Of a stretch of DNA of 64,000 nt, positions 47,327 through 64,000 are shown one piece after another. This DNA comes from Symbiodinium natans (lineage: Eukaryota > Sar > Dinophyceae > Suessiales > Symbiodiniaceae). Under the pieces are notes generated by a model that was not told the origin of the DNA, did not search any database, and worked only from the letters and a program-made list of their open reading frames with translations. The translations under genes and the position numbers were made by a program. The DNA is taken from assembly GCA_905221605.1 (NCBI GenBank), contig CAJNDS010001169.1:124001-188000 (forward strand), written 5' to 3'. Every line of letters begins with the position of its first letter. Position 1 is the first letter of the stretch.

Positions 47327-47434
47327 GTGAGTGCAGGTTAAGCTCCGATGCAATAGATGGTGGCTCTGGATGTAGGAGCGCATTGTTTAGGGTGTCTAAG
47401 CAAGCCCCAGTATGACTACAACACGGGCAAGTAG

Positions 47435-47530
47435 GTCTTTAACGATACGTCTACGACATGGATGCCTAACCTTGTCACCAATTCGGGTGTCCCACCTGCC
47501 GAGTACATGTCGAAGTCACGGACATAGCAG
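47435..47530 (+). pseudogene. Frame-shifted counterpart of the CPTC block, unit A
   Basis: Same block as 52506-52605 but with a 4-base deletion near 47475, giving a different tail that ends in a stop just before the GTAAGG donor-like site. Called broken only under the assumption that the copy B frame is real. Confidence 0.25.
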
Positions 47531-49325
47531 GTAAGGTTTCAGCCATTCCGAAAAGCGAATGGGTGCTACTGCAAGTAAAGGGCTGATGAGTGATGAGAAA
47601 CTCCCTGCAGGGTGGTGAACTTGGCAGGCTGTCCGTAGCTCGAGCTTCGGGTGCAACCCCGAAACCTCAATTAATCCCCTGGACCCAGAAGCTCCCGAAG
47701 TGAACCCAAAGTGAAGCTCCTAAGCCCTAAACCCTCGACTTCTCGACAAATACGCGGAAGGACCGGCAGGAATCCTTCAGAACCCGGCCGGCCCGGTGGT
47801 CACAACGCTTGGAGCCTTTTGGCCTGCAGATTCGTCTCGGATTTTGAAGTAGAGGAGTGGGGAGGGGGAAACCCTGGATTCATTGGGAAAGGGAGGGGAT
47901 TCGGCTGAAATGGGACTTTAACTCTGTAATATGGGAACATGGGCACGCCAGGGCATCTGGGCTCTAGGGTTTGAGCTGGAACCCGAAGCCCGAAACCCCT
48001 CAAATCTGAGACCTTGCAAGTTGAGGGCTGATGTCTGACAGATTGTGGCACTCAATCGCACTGCTCTCAACCCTAAACCGCATAAGGGGCCGTACGATTA
48101 CGCCGCAACCCGACATCCTGACAGCCCCATTACTCCAAAACCCTCATGGCCACCCAGCCTCGTACCCTCAAGCTCCAATACCCTGAATTACGGAATGCTC
48201 CTTTGGCATCAGGTTCCTGCGATAATTGCCGAAGGAACACATATTCCTTACTTACAGTCTTGGAGTCTCTGGGTACCGCAACGCCGGGCCTGTGCCAGGA
48301 AACCGAAAACACCCAGAAAGCGCGGTCCTTCATGCAACTTTCGCGCGGAAAGCCTTGCACGCCGCCGGGGTCATTCCCAACTTCCTGGTCTGAGGGCTTT
48401 AAAGTTTCGGGTTTAGGGTTTGGGGTTTAAGGTCGGAGGGCTTTAAGGTTTAGGGCTTGGCTTACTGGACACTGGGGAGCTAGGAAATCTGGCTCTGGAT
48501 AGAGTGCCTTGAGATGGATGGAACCTCGTCCCTCATTCCCAGATAAGTAGTCAGAGCTGTAGGGGCAGCAGAGTGGGGCCTTAATTGTTCAGGTTTTAGG
48601 GGTCCAAGTGGTAGTCACCGCTGGCAACATCAACCCCACTGAGGCTAAAAAGTCTGGGCCGCGTGCCATGAACTTGCATGTTCCATTCTGGATTCAGGGT
48701 TACAAGGGCCTTATCCAGCAGAAGAGAACAGGAACACACTCACCTCAACCTGATCACAGTATCCCTAAATCCTTCCAGCTACCTGCACGAGCCTCATGTC
48801 CCTGCAGAACCCATGACCTCTTCAAAGTCCCGCGAGCGCCTTCCCCCAGCAGAAGCTGAACAGGAGCATGAACCCATTTGGAATTTGGAGAGGATGCGAA
48901 AGCATTTCGAGATGTTGACCCCCAACCAAACGTGCTGGCTGCACACCGTGAACGGCAATGCAAAGGGCTATGCCTTCTTCCCAGTTACTATGGACCCACA
49001 CAAGCATACCAGTAAACAGGACCAAATTAAGAGCAGTTCTCTTTGTGGTCCCTTTTTTGTACCCTGACGAAAAGGTTCCGTACTAGAACGCGCCGCGTAA
49101 AAAGGATCAAAATTGAAATGCCTGTCCATGAATCGGGGATCTCCTGAAACCAGTGACTTGCATCAGCAGGGCTTCGCTGACAACATGTCTGGGAAGTTCA
49201 GGATGGGAGTAGCTTTGGGGTTGAGGCTCTCCTAAGGCCTCAAATTTCCCCATGATGGTTCCAACAAAGCCTTTTGGGGCAAGAGGCTGCTCTTGCGAGT
49301 ATACCTCCTAGATTCTTAGAAGGCA

Positions 49326-51140
49326 TCACAAGCCCTGAGGGCCGCGCGCGTTGACGGCGTCGAAGAGCTCGGAAACCTCGGGGTCGCTCAGGAACTTCCC
49401 ACACGTGGAGATCATGTGCAGCACGCCCTCTTTGCCTGGGCTTCGGGGAGGGTTTCGGGGCTCGGGGATTGTGAGTGTAAGCCCCGCTTCAAGGTTCATG
49501 GGTAGTTGTATGTCGGGTTGACCAAGTACGACGACAGTTTCCCTACTGTTCCACCAAAGCATTGCAACCAAAACCTATAGGTGATCCGACCGTCGAGCTG
49601 GAGGTGTGAAGGTTTCACGGAAGAGTGGTCCGCAAGCGGCCCTAGCCCCTAAACCTTAAACCCCCCCCAAACCACTAACCCTCACCCCTGAAGCCCTAAA
49701 CCCCAAACCCTAAACCCCAAACCCTAAGCCCTCAACCCTGTACCTTGAAACCCGAAACCCTGAAACCCAAGGAACCCCAAAGTGCTGCGAGTTGCTGGCC
49801 TCAAAGCCAAAGCAGGGGGCCAACTTCGCCTGGATGACGAAAGCCTAGGCTGGCCCCTTCAGCGCTCAGGTTGTTGAGTAAGGGGCTTTGGGGGTTTGAG
49901 GGGTTTAGGGCTTAGGGTCTAACTCTAAAAAGCCAACTGAAACAAATCATTCCTCGATGGGACCCTCTCGAACCGAACCCAAGAAGGGAAGAAAAGACAA
50001 ACAATGCCCCGGAGTCCTAGAAGCGAGCTCATTTCGCCCAGGGAGTTGGAGGAAGCCGCTGGCCGCCGCCTTGCCAGATGTCTTCTTGTCAGCTTCCTTC
50101 AGCTTCTCCAGCTCCTCCTCTGGGTGGGCCCATTGAAACCCTCTCTGACACACCTTTTAAGGCGGATCCTCTTGTGAGCCCGGAAAGGGAAACATGTCCC
50201 AAGAGCCTGCCTAGTCCCGACCCTGCTTCTCAACACTTCCCAAGCCAGGGAGACGACAAGAACAGAACTGGGAGCAGCTGGGAGCAGCTGGCAGCAGCCT
50301 AAGCCAAGGCTAGCTCAGTCATGCCTGAAAGCACAGCAGAACGAACCCCCCAATCTGCCCTAATTCGACTTCATGATGAGATGTTAAAGGTTTTGGGCTC
50401 TGCTGGGAAGCTCCTGGAACAGAGGCTCGCTGAAGCTGGCCTGAAGGCTCTTGAGCAGCCGAACCATGTCCTGATTTGAAGGCTCATTTGGCTTTAGGCT
50501 TTGTGATAACCGGTTATGACTGCAGCTACCCCACCAGGATCCCAAGTAAGAAGCCCCCACGACCCTCCAAACAGGCTGAAAGCCCTTCATCACAAAGAAA
50601 CAAGGAAAACTGTGAACTGCAAACTCTTGACCAAGTAACACGCTTGCCCAGAACCTTCTTGTCGTGGCCCAGCGGCAGGGCCGCCTTGTCCTCGCTAGCC
50701 GCCGGCGCTTCGCAGGAAGACAAGTGCTCCTGGATGATCTGTCGGTTGACAGATACGTCGGGGTCGTTCCGGAAGTCCTCCACAGCCAAGAGCATCTGCT
50801 CCACGCCTTTGTCCGTGGCTGGGAAGCCATGCTTGGGGATGATGCTCCGCTGCACATCCCGCACCAGGGCTTGACGCGCCTCTTGGTACTCGGCGTGCTT
50901 GCCGGCGGCGTGGAGGCTGGATGCTTGGCGCAGGCCCTTTTGGAAAGCAGGCGACGAGAACTCCACGATCAGGTCTTGCTGCAGGCCCAAGACCTCCTCT
51001 TTCGAGAGTGCTCTTTTCCTGGGAGATGGGGGGCCGGAGCTCAGAGGCGAGCCGGCCGCTGATGGAGTTGCGTCGCTGGCACGGGTGGTCGGGGTGACGT
51101 CACCCGCAACGCCATATCCACCGACCTTCACGGCTGGCAT
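49326..51140 (-). CDS. Double Protein C10 (C12orf57-like) domain protein, copy A, 5 exons
   Basis: Exons: 51140-50640, 50470-50414, 50117-50031, 49844-49796, 49435-49326; 267 residues. Same design as copy B: disordered leader starting MPAVKVGGYGVAG, C10 domain one in exon 1, C10 domain two spread over exons 2-5. In both domains the GF and GV landmarks are five residues apart (PATDK and EASKE), the same spacing as in human C12orf57, which supports the GC-donor junction between exons 4 and 5. The open frame runs on upstream of 51140 to 51260, but that extension is not conserved in copy B. Exon changes between copies are few and keep the frame, while introns carry many indels, which suggests that both copies are under selection. 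Neighbour on the 5' side is copy B on the same strand; the spacer downstream contains plus-strand open blocks. Confidence 0.72.
49650..49770 (-). repeat. Degenerate CCCTAAA array within C10 copy A intron 4
   Basis: Alternating CCCTAAA, CCCCAAA and CCCTGAA units fill the intron between exons 4 and 5 (49436-49795). The same array sits at the matching place in copy B (about 54735-54905) but is longer there, so it was changed after the duplication. Confidence 0.85.
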
Positions 51141-52205
51141 CTTTGCAGGAGTGGGGGGGTGCGGACAGGGCCTCGAGTGGGGCGGCTGTGCCTGCAAATG
51201 GCTGCGGGCAGCTCGCGCTTGGGTCTTCAGGTGACCGTGTGGCCAAAGGGAGCCTAACATTCCAAGAAAACAAATCAGGCTGGCACTGGGTGCCCCCCTT
51301 CCTCACCCCCTAGACACCCCCACTTTTGCATGTTGTAGCAATAGTAATACATTGGGGAATGTTCAACAGAGGAAGAAAACAAGTCAGTCTGGCACTGGGT
51401 GTCCGAAACCCGAGTCCGTGAACCCTAACCCCCCCTCCACCGCACCCCGGACACCCCCACGATCGTATGTTGTAGTAGCATAATGTGGAATATTGAACAC
51501 TCGGAGAGGAAAATAGTTTCCTCGCCGTAGGACGCCCCGACACGGCCCCGACTGGGAAATCTGGGGCTTGGCACTGGCAGCAAAGCAAGTTCCATGAGCC
51601 TGCCTACTCTCTGCAGTGCAACAAGTTCGAGAAAGGGGGTATTCGCTAAGAGGCCGATCATGACATGTCCAGGCCGGATGCCGCAGCACCTAGCACTTCG
51701 AAAAGGCCCTACAGCGCCAGCAGCAGCGGCCAGCACCGGATTTTCAAGCAAAGGTGTGGTTGATACTTCGGCCTTCGGGAGGAATCTAAACTCCAATTAC
51801 TAAAACCTGGCCGTAAGCCCTAACCCTTGTACCTTCCGCCCTACACACCCTCAACATCTAAACCCCAACCATGTTTTTTGTTCTGGCGCGTTGCAGCTGT
51901 GGGGATTCTTGTCGCCCCAAATTGCGCCACTTCCCTCGGGAACTGGCGCTTTCCCAGGATCCGGATTAAGGCTTAGGGATGTCGTTCGACTCTTCGACTA
52001 TGCACTCGTGCACATCCGGTCTGTGGAGGTCAGGCTGCACAGAAGATGACAAAGGGGTTTCGGGTCTAGGTTCATGAATAGACCCACTTTCATGGGAGTC
52101 CTGTTGCCGAGCATTCAGTCTAACGGATGACCTCTTGCAGCAAGGAATGTAAATCACTAGAATGATGCTGACGACAAGTGCTGCTTCTGCCTCTTGTACT
52201 TTCAG

Positions 52206-52397
52206 GGACTCCCGCCACTGCTTCACAGACCGACAACTACGTCGCAGATCCTTCCCTACATGCCTGGAGATATCAGCTCTATCCCTAGACCCTCGTCCGG
52301 TTCATCCCTCCTTCATGCAGCAGTTGAGACAAAAAGCCGCGGCAAAAAGTCCAACTAAGGCACCTGGCCAACGGAGTGGTCCAAAACTGTGCAGCCG
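52206..52397 (+). CDS. Possible plus-strand exon in duplication unit B
   Basis: Counterpart of 47134-47326 with the same acceptor and GTGAGT donor, one base shorter. The end reads the same as in copy A (RQKAAAKSPTKAP); the start shifts frame. Could also be a spliced non-coding transcript. Confidence 0.32.
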
Positions 52398-52505
52398 GTG
52401 AGTGCAGGTTAAGCTCTGATGCAATAGATGGTGGGTCTGGATGTAGGAGCACATTGTTTAGGGTGTCTAAGCAAGCCCCAGTATGACTACAACACGGGCA
52501 AGTAG

Positions 52506-52605
52506 GTCTTTAACGAGACGTCTACTACATGGATGCCTAACCTTGCGCATCACCAATTCGGGTGTCCCACATGCCGAGTACATGTCGAAGTCACGGACAT
52601 AGCAG
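52506..52605 (+). CDS. Possible plus-strand exon with CPTC motif, unit B
   Basis: Between AAGTAG and GTACGA it reads VFNETSTTWMPNLAHHQFGC and then PTCRVHVEVTDIAG, fully open with a CPTC motif. The unit A counterpart (47435-47530) lacks four bases, shifts frame after PNL and meets a stop, so A would be broken if B is coding. Family not recognised; link to the preceding exon is not established. Confidence 0.3.
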
Positions 52606-54343
52606 GTACGAAGCCAATGGGTGCTTCTGCAGGTAACGGGCTGAAGAGTGATGACAGACTACCTGCAGGGCTTAGGGTGAGGGTCCAGTGTTTCGCTCTG
52701 CCTTGGAGAACTTGGCAGGCTGTCCGTAGCTCGAGCTTCGGGTGCAACCCCGAAACCTCAACCCCTGGACCCAGAAGCTCCCGAAGTGAACCCAAAGTGA
52801 AGCTCCTAAGCCCTAAACCCTCGACTTCTCGACAAATACGCGGAAGGACCGGCAGGAATCCTTCAGAACCCGGCCGGCCCGGTGGTCACAACGCTTGGAG
52901 CCTTTTGGCCTGCAGATTCGTCTCGGATTTTGAAGTATAGGCCCCTTAGGTATATACAGCTTTCTACCGGGCATCAAGTAGATCCATTGAGGAGTGGGGA
53001 AGGGGAAACCCTGGATTCATTGGGAAAGGGAGGGGAGGGGGGCGCTTAATCTTGCAGAAAAACAATGGGAACCTAAGGGCATCCAGGCCCTGCGTTTTGA
53101 CCTGGAAGCCGAAGCGTTAAACCTCTCAACCCTGAGAACTTGCAGGTTGAGGGCTGAAGTCTGACAGAAGGGCTCTTGGGCTCCAGTACCCCTGCATTAT
53201 ATAAGGAATGCTCCTTTTAGTCTCAGGTCCCTTCGATAACTGTCGAAGGAACACATATTCCTTAGTTACAGGGTCTTGGAGTCTCTGGGTACCGCAACGC
53301 CGGGCCTGTGCCAGGAAACCGAAAACCCCCAGAAAACGCGGTCCTTCATGCAACTTTCGCGCGGAAAGCCTTGCACGCCGCCGGGGTCATTCCCAACTTC
53401 CTGGTCTGAGGGCTTTAAAGTTTCGGGTTTAGGGTTTGGGGTTTAAGGTCGGAGGGCTTTAAGGTTTAGGGCTTGGCTTACTGGACACTGGGGAGCTAGG
53501 AAATCTGGCTCTGGATAGAGTGCCTTGAGATGGATGGAACCTCGTCCCTCATTCTCAGATCAGTAGTCAGAGCTGTAGGGGCAGCAGAGTGGGGCCTTAA
53601 CTGTTCAGGTTTTAGGGGTGCAAGTGGTAGTCACCGCTGGCAGCATCAACCCCACTGAGGCTAAAAAGTCTGGGCCGCGTGCCATGTATTTGCATGTTCC
53701 ATTCTGGATTCAGGGTTGCAAGGGCCCCATCCAGCAGAAGGGAACAGGAACACACTCACCTCAACCTGATCACAGTAATCCCTAAATCCTTCCAGCTACC
53801 TGCACGAGCCTCATGTCCCTGCAGAACCCATGACCTCTTCAAAGTCCCGCGAACGCCTTCCCCCAGCAGAAGCTGAACAGGAGCATGAACCCATTTGGAA
53901 TTTGGAGAGGACGCCAAAGCGTTTCGAGATTTAATGTTGACCCCCAACCAAACGTGCTGCACACCGTGAACAGCAGCGCAAAGGGCTATGCCTTCTTCCC
54001 AGTTACTATGGACCCACACAAGCGTACCAGTAAACGGGACCAAATAAAGAGCAGTTCTCTTTGTGGTCCCTTTTTTGTACCCTGACGAAAAGGTTCCGTA
54101 CTAGAATGCGCCGCGTAAAAAGGATTAAAATTGAAATGCCTGTCCATGAATCGGGGATGTCATGAATCCAGTGACTTGCATCAGCAGGGCTTCGTTGACA
54201 ACATGTCTGGGAAGTTCAGGATGGGAGTAGCTTTCGGGTTGAGGCTCTCCTAAGGCCTCAAATTTCCCCATGATGGTTCCAACAAAGCCTTTTGGGGCAA
54301 GAGGCTGCTCTTGCGAGTATGCCTCCTAGATTCTTAGAAGGCA

Positions 54344-56267
54344 TCACAAACCCTGAGCGCCGCGCGCGTTGACGGCGTCGAAGAGCTCGGAAACCTCGGG
54401 GTCGCTCAGGAACTTCCCACACGTGGAGATCATGTGCAGCACGCCCTCTTTGCCTGGGCTTCGGGGAGGGTTTCGGGGCTCGGGGATTGTGAGTTTAAGC
54501 CCCGCTTCAGGGTTCATGGGTAGTTGTAAGTAGGGTTGACCAAGTACGACGACAGTTTCCCTACTGTCACAGCGAGATTCTCGAGAAGCCTTCGCGCTAG
54601 CTTCGACGGTGGGGCCACCTTTAACTGGTCAACCCCCACAACCCCGCCAATCACAAACTATAGAATTTGTTTGGAATACTGTGGAGGCTTTGGGTCTGTC
54701 GGCTTCAAGGAAGAGTGGTCCGTAAGCGGCCCTAACCCCTGAACCTTAAACCCCCAAACCACAAACCCTCAACCGTGAACCTTCAACACCCCAAGCCCCA
54801 GACCCTCAAGCCTAAACCCGAAGCCCTAAACCCTAAACCCCAAACCCTAAACCCCAAACCCTAAGCCCTCAACCCTGTACCTTGAAACCCAAAACCCTGA
54901 AACCCAAGGAACCCCAAAGTGCTGCGAGTTGCTGGCCTCAAAGCCAAAGCAGGGAGCCAACTTCGCCTGGATGACGAAAGCCTAGGCTGGCCCCTTCAGC
55001 GCTCAGGTTGTTGAGTAAGGGGCTTTGGGGGTTTGAGGGGTTTAGGGCTTAGGGTCTAACTCTAAAAAGCCAACTGAAACAAATCATTCCTAGATGGGAC
55101 CCTCTCGAACCGAACCCAAGAAGGGAAGAAAAGCCAAACAATGCCCCGGAGTCCTAGAAGCGAGCTCATTTCGCCCAGGGAGTTGGAGGAAGCCGCTGGC
55201 CGCCGCCTTGCCAGATGTCTTCTTGTCAGCTTCCTTCAGCTTCTCCAGCTCCTCCTCTTAGGGGGGGCCATTGAAGCCCTCTCTGACACACCTTACTAGC
55301 GCGGATCCTCTTGTGAGCCCGGCAAGGGAGAGATGTCCCAAGAGCCTGCCTAGTCCCGACCCTGCTTCTCAACACTTCCCAAGCTCAGGGAGACGACAAG
55401 AACAGAAGTGGGAGCAGCTGGCAGCAGCCTAAGCCAAGGCTAGCTCAGTCATGCCTGAAAGCACAGCAGAACGAACCCCCCCAATCTGCCTAACTCGACT
55501 TCATGATGAGATGTTGAAGGTTTTGGGCTCTGCTGGGAATCTCCTGGAACAGAGGCTCGCTGAAGCTGGCCTGAAGGCTCTTGAGCAGCCGAACCATGTC
55601 CTGATTTGAAGGCTCATTGGCTTTAGGCTTTGTGATAGCCGGTTATGACTGCAGCTACCCCACCAGGATCCCAAAGTAAGAAGCCCCCACGACCCTCCAA
55701 ACAGGCTGAAAGCCCTTCATCACAAAGGAACATGGAAAACTGTTAACTGCAAACTCTTGACCAAGTAACACGCTTGCCCAGAACCTTCTTGTCGTGGCCC
55801 AGCGGCAGGGCCGCCTTGTCCTCACTAGCCGCCGGCGCTTCGCAGGAAGACAAGTGCTCCTGGATGATCTGTCGGTTGACAGATACGTCGGGGTCGTTCC
55901 GGAAGTCCTCCACAGCCAAGAGCATCTGCTCCACGCCTTTGTCCGTGGCTGGGAAGCCATGCTTGGGGATGATGCTCCGCTGCACATCCCGCACCAGGGC
56001 TTGACGCGCCTCTTGGTACTCGGCGTGCTTGCCGGCGGCGTGGAGGCTGGATGCTTGGCGCAGGCCCTTTTGGAAGGCAGGCGACGAGAACTCCACGATC
56101 AGGTCTTGCTGCAAGCCCAAGACCTCCTCTTTCGAGAGCGTTTTCCTGGGAGATGGGGGGCCGGAGCTCAGAGGCGAGCCGGCCGCTGATGGAGTTGCGT
56201 CGCTTGCACGGGTGGTCGGGGTGACGTCCCCCGCAACGCCATATCCACCGACCTTCACGGCTGGCAT
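54344..56267 (-). CDS. Double Protein C10 (C12orf57-like) domain protein, copy B, 5 exons
   Basis: Modelled exons: 56267-55770, 55600-55544, 55254-55168, 54981-54933, 54453-54344; all phases fit and give 266 residues. Residues 1-45 are a Pro/Ser/Thr-rich leader. Exon 1 then carries a Protein C10 domain (PF14974 family, as in human C12orf57): LSKEEV, EFSSPAFQ, a charged helix, IIPKHGF, five residues, GVEQML, then NDPDV. Exons 2-5 rebuild a second C10 domain: FSEPLFQ, then a charged helix, LAPCFGF, EASKE, GVLHMI, SDPEVSELF. Start ATG at 56267 was chosen because the frame upstream differs between the two copies while the sequence after it agrees. Donors used: GT, GA, GA, GC. Compared with copy A there is one in-frame codon loss (PRKTLS for PRKRALS) and NARGAQGL for NARGPQGL at the end. 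C12orf57 function is poorly known, so no role is assigned. Family call is good; exons 2-4 borders are inferred. Confidence 0.72.
54735..54905 (-). repeat. Degenerate CCCTAAA array within C10 copy B intron 4
   Basis: Same intron position as in copy A, with about 50 extra bases of telomere-like units, showing that these arrays expand or contract inside introns. Confidence 0.85.
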
Positions 56268-56480
56268 CTTTGCACGAAGTGGGGGCGGTGCGGACAGGGC
56301 CTCGAGTGGGGCGGCTGGTGCCTGCAAATGGCTGCGGGCAGCTCGCGCTTGGGTCTTCAGGTGACCGTATGGCTAAAGGGAGCCTAGCATTCCAAGAAAA
56401 GAAATCAGGGTGGGTGTCCGAAACCCTAATCCGTGAACCCTGAACCCCCTCCACCACATCGTGAATATTCAGCACTCGGG

Positions 56481-57566
56481 GTTGATATAGAATCATAAAT
56501 TGTTTGGGGGGAGAGGACTCGTCTCTTAAGCTATTCTGAACTGCTTGGCTCCTGAAGCATTTTCACAGTTTCAACAAACACTGGCAGTGGACACCCAAAG
56601 AAGCTCCGTCGTCCCAGACCCGCATCCTGTTTCTGAGGGAGGGGCGCGCACTCTTCTAGCTGGGTGCCACAAGCCTCCAAGGGAGACCGGTAGGAAGATG
56701 CAGATTGAAGACTCCAGAAGGTTTAGGGCTTAGCTTGGCTGAAAAGGGTGTTTAGTGCGAAGGCCACCACGCCATGCCATCGCCGTGACACAGGCAGAAC
56801 AGGCCTCCTTTTGGGAACGTGAACCTCCAAGCCCTAAACCTCACAAACCCTAAGCCCAATAAACCCTTAGCCCTCCCGAGCATGTTTACGCAATCGGCAG
56901 ACCTGCGACCCAAGGCCCCATGCTTGCCGCAGCCGGGTCTCGAGCCCCAAGAAGCAACGCCTGAGTCCCAATCCTGGAGAAAGGCTCCTAAAAAATCTTC
57001 CCCCTCAACCCTGAAACCCCCACAGCCACATGTGCGGAATCTTAAGCAACGCAAACTTGCTAGACCTTTCCAGACCTTTAGAGCCCCACACCATCAACTC
57101 GATAGCCCTGTAACCCCAAACCCTGAACCCCTAACGCCCTTCGATATAGAACTCCGATATGAAGGGTTGCAAGCTCATAGTCCTCAGGTCGCATCCCTTG
57201 GGATCCGAATCTAGCCTCCTTGGTTCAGGGTGTAAGTGCAACCTCGGCAGCATATGAGGCTCAAAACCCAAACCGCGAACTCCTGAAACCCCGAAACCCT
57301 CAAAGCCCCTAACTCTGAACCCAGAAGAAGACCCTCCATCCCCAAACCCTAAGCCCCAACCCTTAAAACCTCAGCCCGAAGCTCGACTCCACAGAAACTT
57401 CCCCAAACCCCAGTGCTTAAACCTTAAGCCCTAAACCTCGAAGTGTCCCAAAACTCCTACAGTATACTACAGGACTTCTGGCTTACTTTGGGGTTTAGCG
57501 TTTTAGGGTCTTCGGGATTTAGGGTTTAGGTTTCCCACAAAACCCGTCAACCCAAAGGGTCCTTGC
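56481..57566. other. 3' flank of the visible SF3B1 exons
   Basis: CCCTAAACC-like repeats at 56820-56880, 57110-57140 and 57250-57450. No reading frame in the minus strand matches the expected SF3B1 continuation LFHPARKVR, and no other exon is evident. Confidence 0.5.
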
Positions 57567-63692
<6,126 letters not shown>

Positions 63693-64000
63693 CTGCAGGA
63701 AGAGAGGGTTTAGGGATTAGTGATTTTAGTGATTTTTGGGTTTAGGGCTTGGGAGAGATTTTGGGTCTGGGCTTAGGGAGGTTAAAGGCACAGGGTTTAG
63801 GGGGCTCGGGTTCAAGCACAGCTTTTGGGCACCTACTGTTTGAACGGTACTCTTGCAGACTCTAAACCATATATCCGGAACCCTAAGACGTTGGGCAGCC
63901 TTGTCCTTCCAGAACCTATTCTTGTGCGAGATCTTTCTAGCTTATGCATATTTACATGCATGCATGCGTGCATATACACGTACTTATACATATACATGTA
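63693..64000. other. Right edge: SF3B1 intron
   Basis: TTTAGGG-like repeats (63700-63800), then a CATGCATG/CATATACA microsatellite. The preceding SF3B1 exon is outside the window. Confidence 0.6.

Larger units (their letters stand above)
46620..51510. repeat. Tandem segmental duplication, unit A
   Basis: This segment matches 51690-56480 almost throughout, in the same orientation, with a period near 5.1 kb (C10 start codons are 5,127 bases apart). It contains one C10 gene on the minus strand plus conserved plus-strand blocks around 47.1-48.4 and 48.7-49.0 kb. Differences are point changes, small indels and a replaced stretch near 49.56-49.62 kb. The left limit near 46620 fades gradually; the right limit lies after the motif tccgtgaaccct around 51417-51510. 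Confidence 0.9.
51690..56480. repeat. Tandem segmental duplication, unit B
   Basis: Second unit of the tandem pair. Relative to unit A it has about 50 extra bases near 52937-52988, a shortened stretch near 52050, a 4-base gain at the block near 52506-52605, and a different sequence at 54564-54710. Its upstream edge continues into the SF3B1 3' flank. Long identical stretches, such as around 48330-48480 against 53370-53530, argue for a fairly recent event. Confidence 0.9.

Noticed and set aside
51140-51260. N-terminal extension of C10 copy A upstream of MPAVKV
   Set aside because: The frame is not kept in copy B, so translation most likely starts at MPAVKV in both.
54950-56496. Alternative minus-strand frame of 223 residues over copy B exon 1
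   Set aside because: It is the shifted frame of the C10 exon; the true frame is conserved between copies and matches the C10 family.

Overview
This is a eukaryotic nuclear window, most probably from a dinoflagellate (possibly Symbiodiniaceae; the genus is a guess). Four observations support this. (1) Degenerate TTTAGGG / CCCTAAA motifs fill almost every intron and spacer on both strands. (2) Genes are cut into very small exons (about 30-120 nt) by introns of a few hundred bases. (3) Where homology fixes the exon borders, most introns start with GC or GA instead of GT, a known dinoflagellate habit. (4) Every gene I can support lies on the minus strand, as in dinoflagellate unidirectional gene clusters. 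There is no bacterial gene organisation, rRNA, intact tRNA or CRISPR array.

Layout, in transcription order from the right edge leftward on the minus strand. 63.7-57.6 kb: eleven exons of the C-terminal HEAT-repeat part of splicing factor SF3B1 (SF3b155); the 5' exons lie beyond the right edge and the last exon(s) were not found. 56.3-54.3 and 51.1-49.3 kb: two nearly identical five-exon genes for a protein with two Protein C10 (C12orf57-like) domains, carried by a tandem duplication of about 4.8 kb units (period about 5.1 kb). The same units hold plus-strand open blocks of unknown status (46.6-48.4 and 51.7-53.4 kb). 46.5-43.7 kb: spacer rich in microsatellites. 43.6-42.9 kb: a small gene starting with a signal-peptide-like segment. 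42.5 kb: a perfect interstitial telomere array. 40.9-40.3 kb: an intronless DUF218/YdcF-like gene. 39.5-22.2 kb: a series of short minus-strand exon candidates, most encoding charged, helical, coiled-coil-like peptides. 21.2-19.1 kb: a five-exon gene for a 555-residue unrecognised protein (coiled coil, linker, ARM/HEAT-like helices). 18.4-1.2 kb: a second series of mini-exon candidates of the same kind.

The SF3B1, C10, DUF218 and 555-residue models rest on homology and/or matching splice phases and are solid to good. The mini-exons are by-eye calls: each is an open, non-telomeric island with plausible borders, but their joining into one or several large genes is inference. Besides genes, the window has homopolymer junctions of T-runs next to G-runs, CA/TG, GA and TA microsatellites, a tRNA-Ile-like SINE head or pseudogene, and a few inverted repeats.
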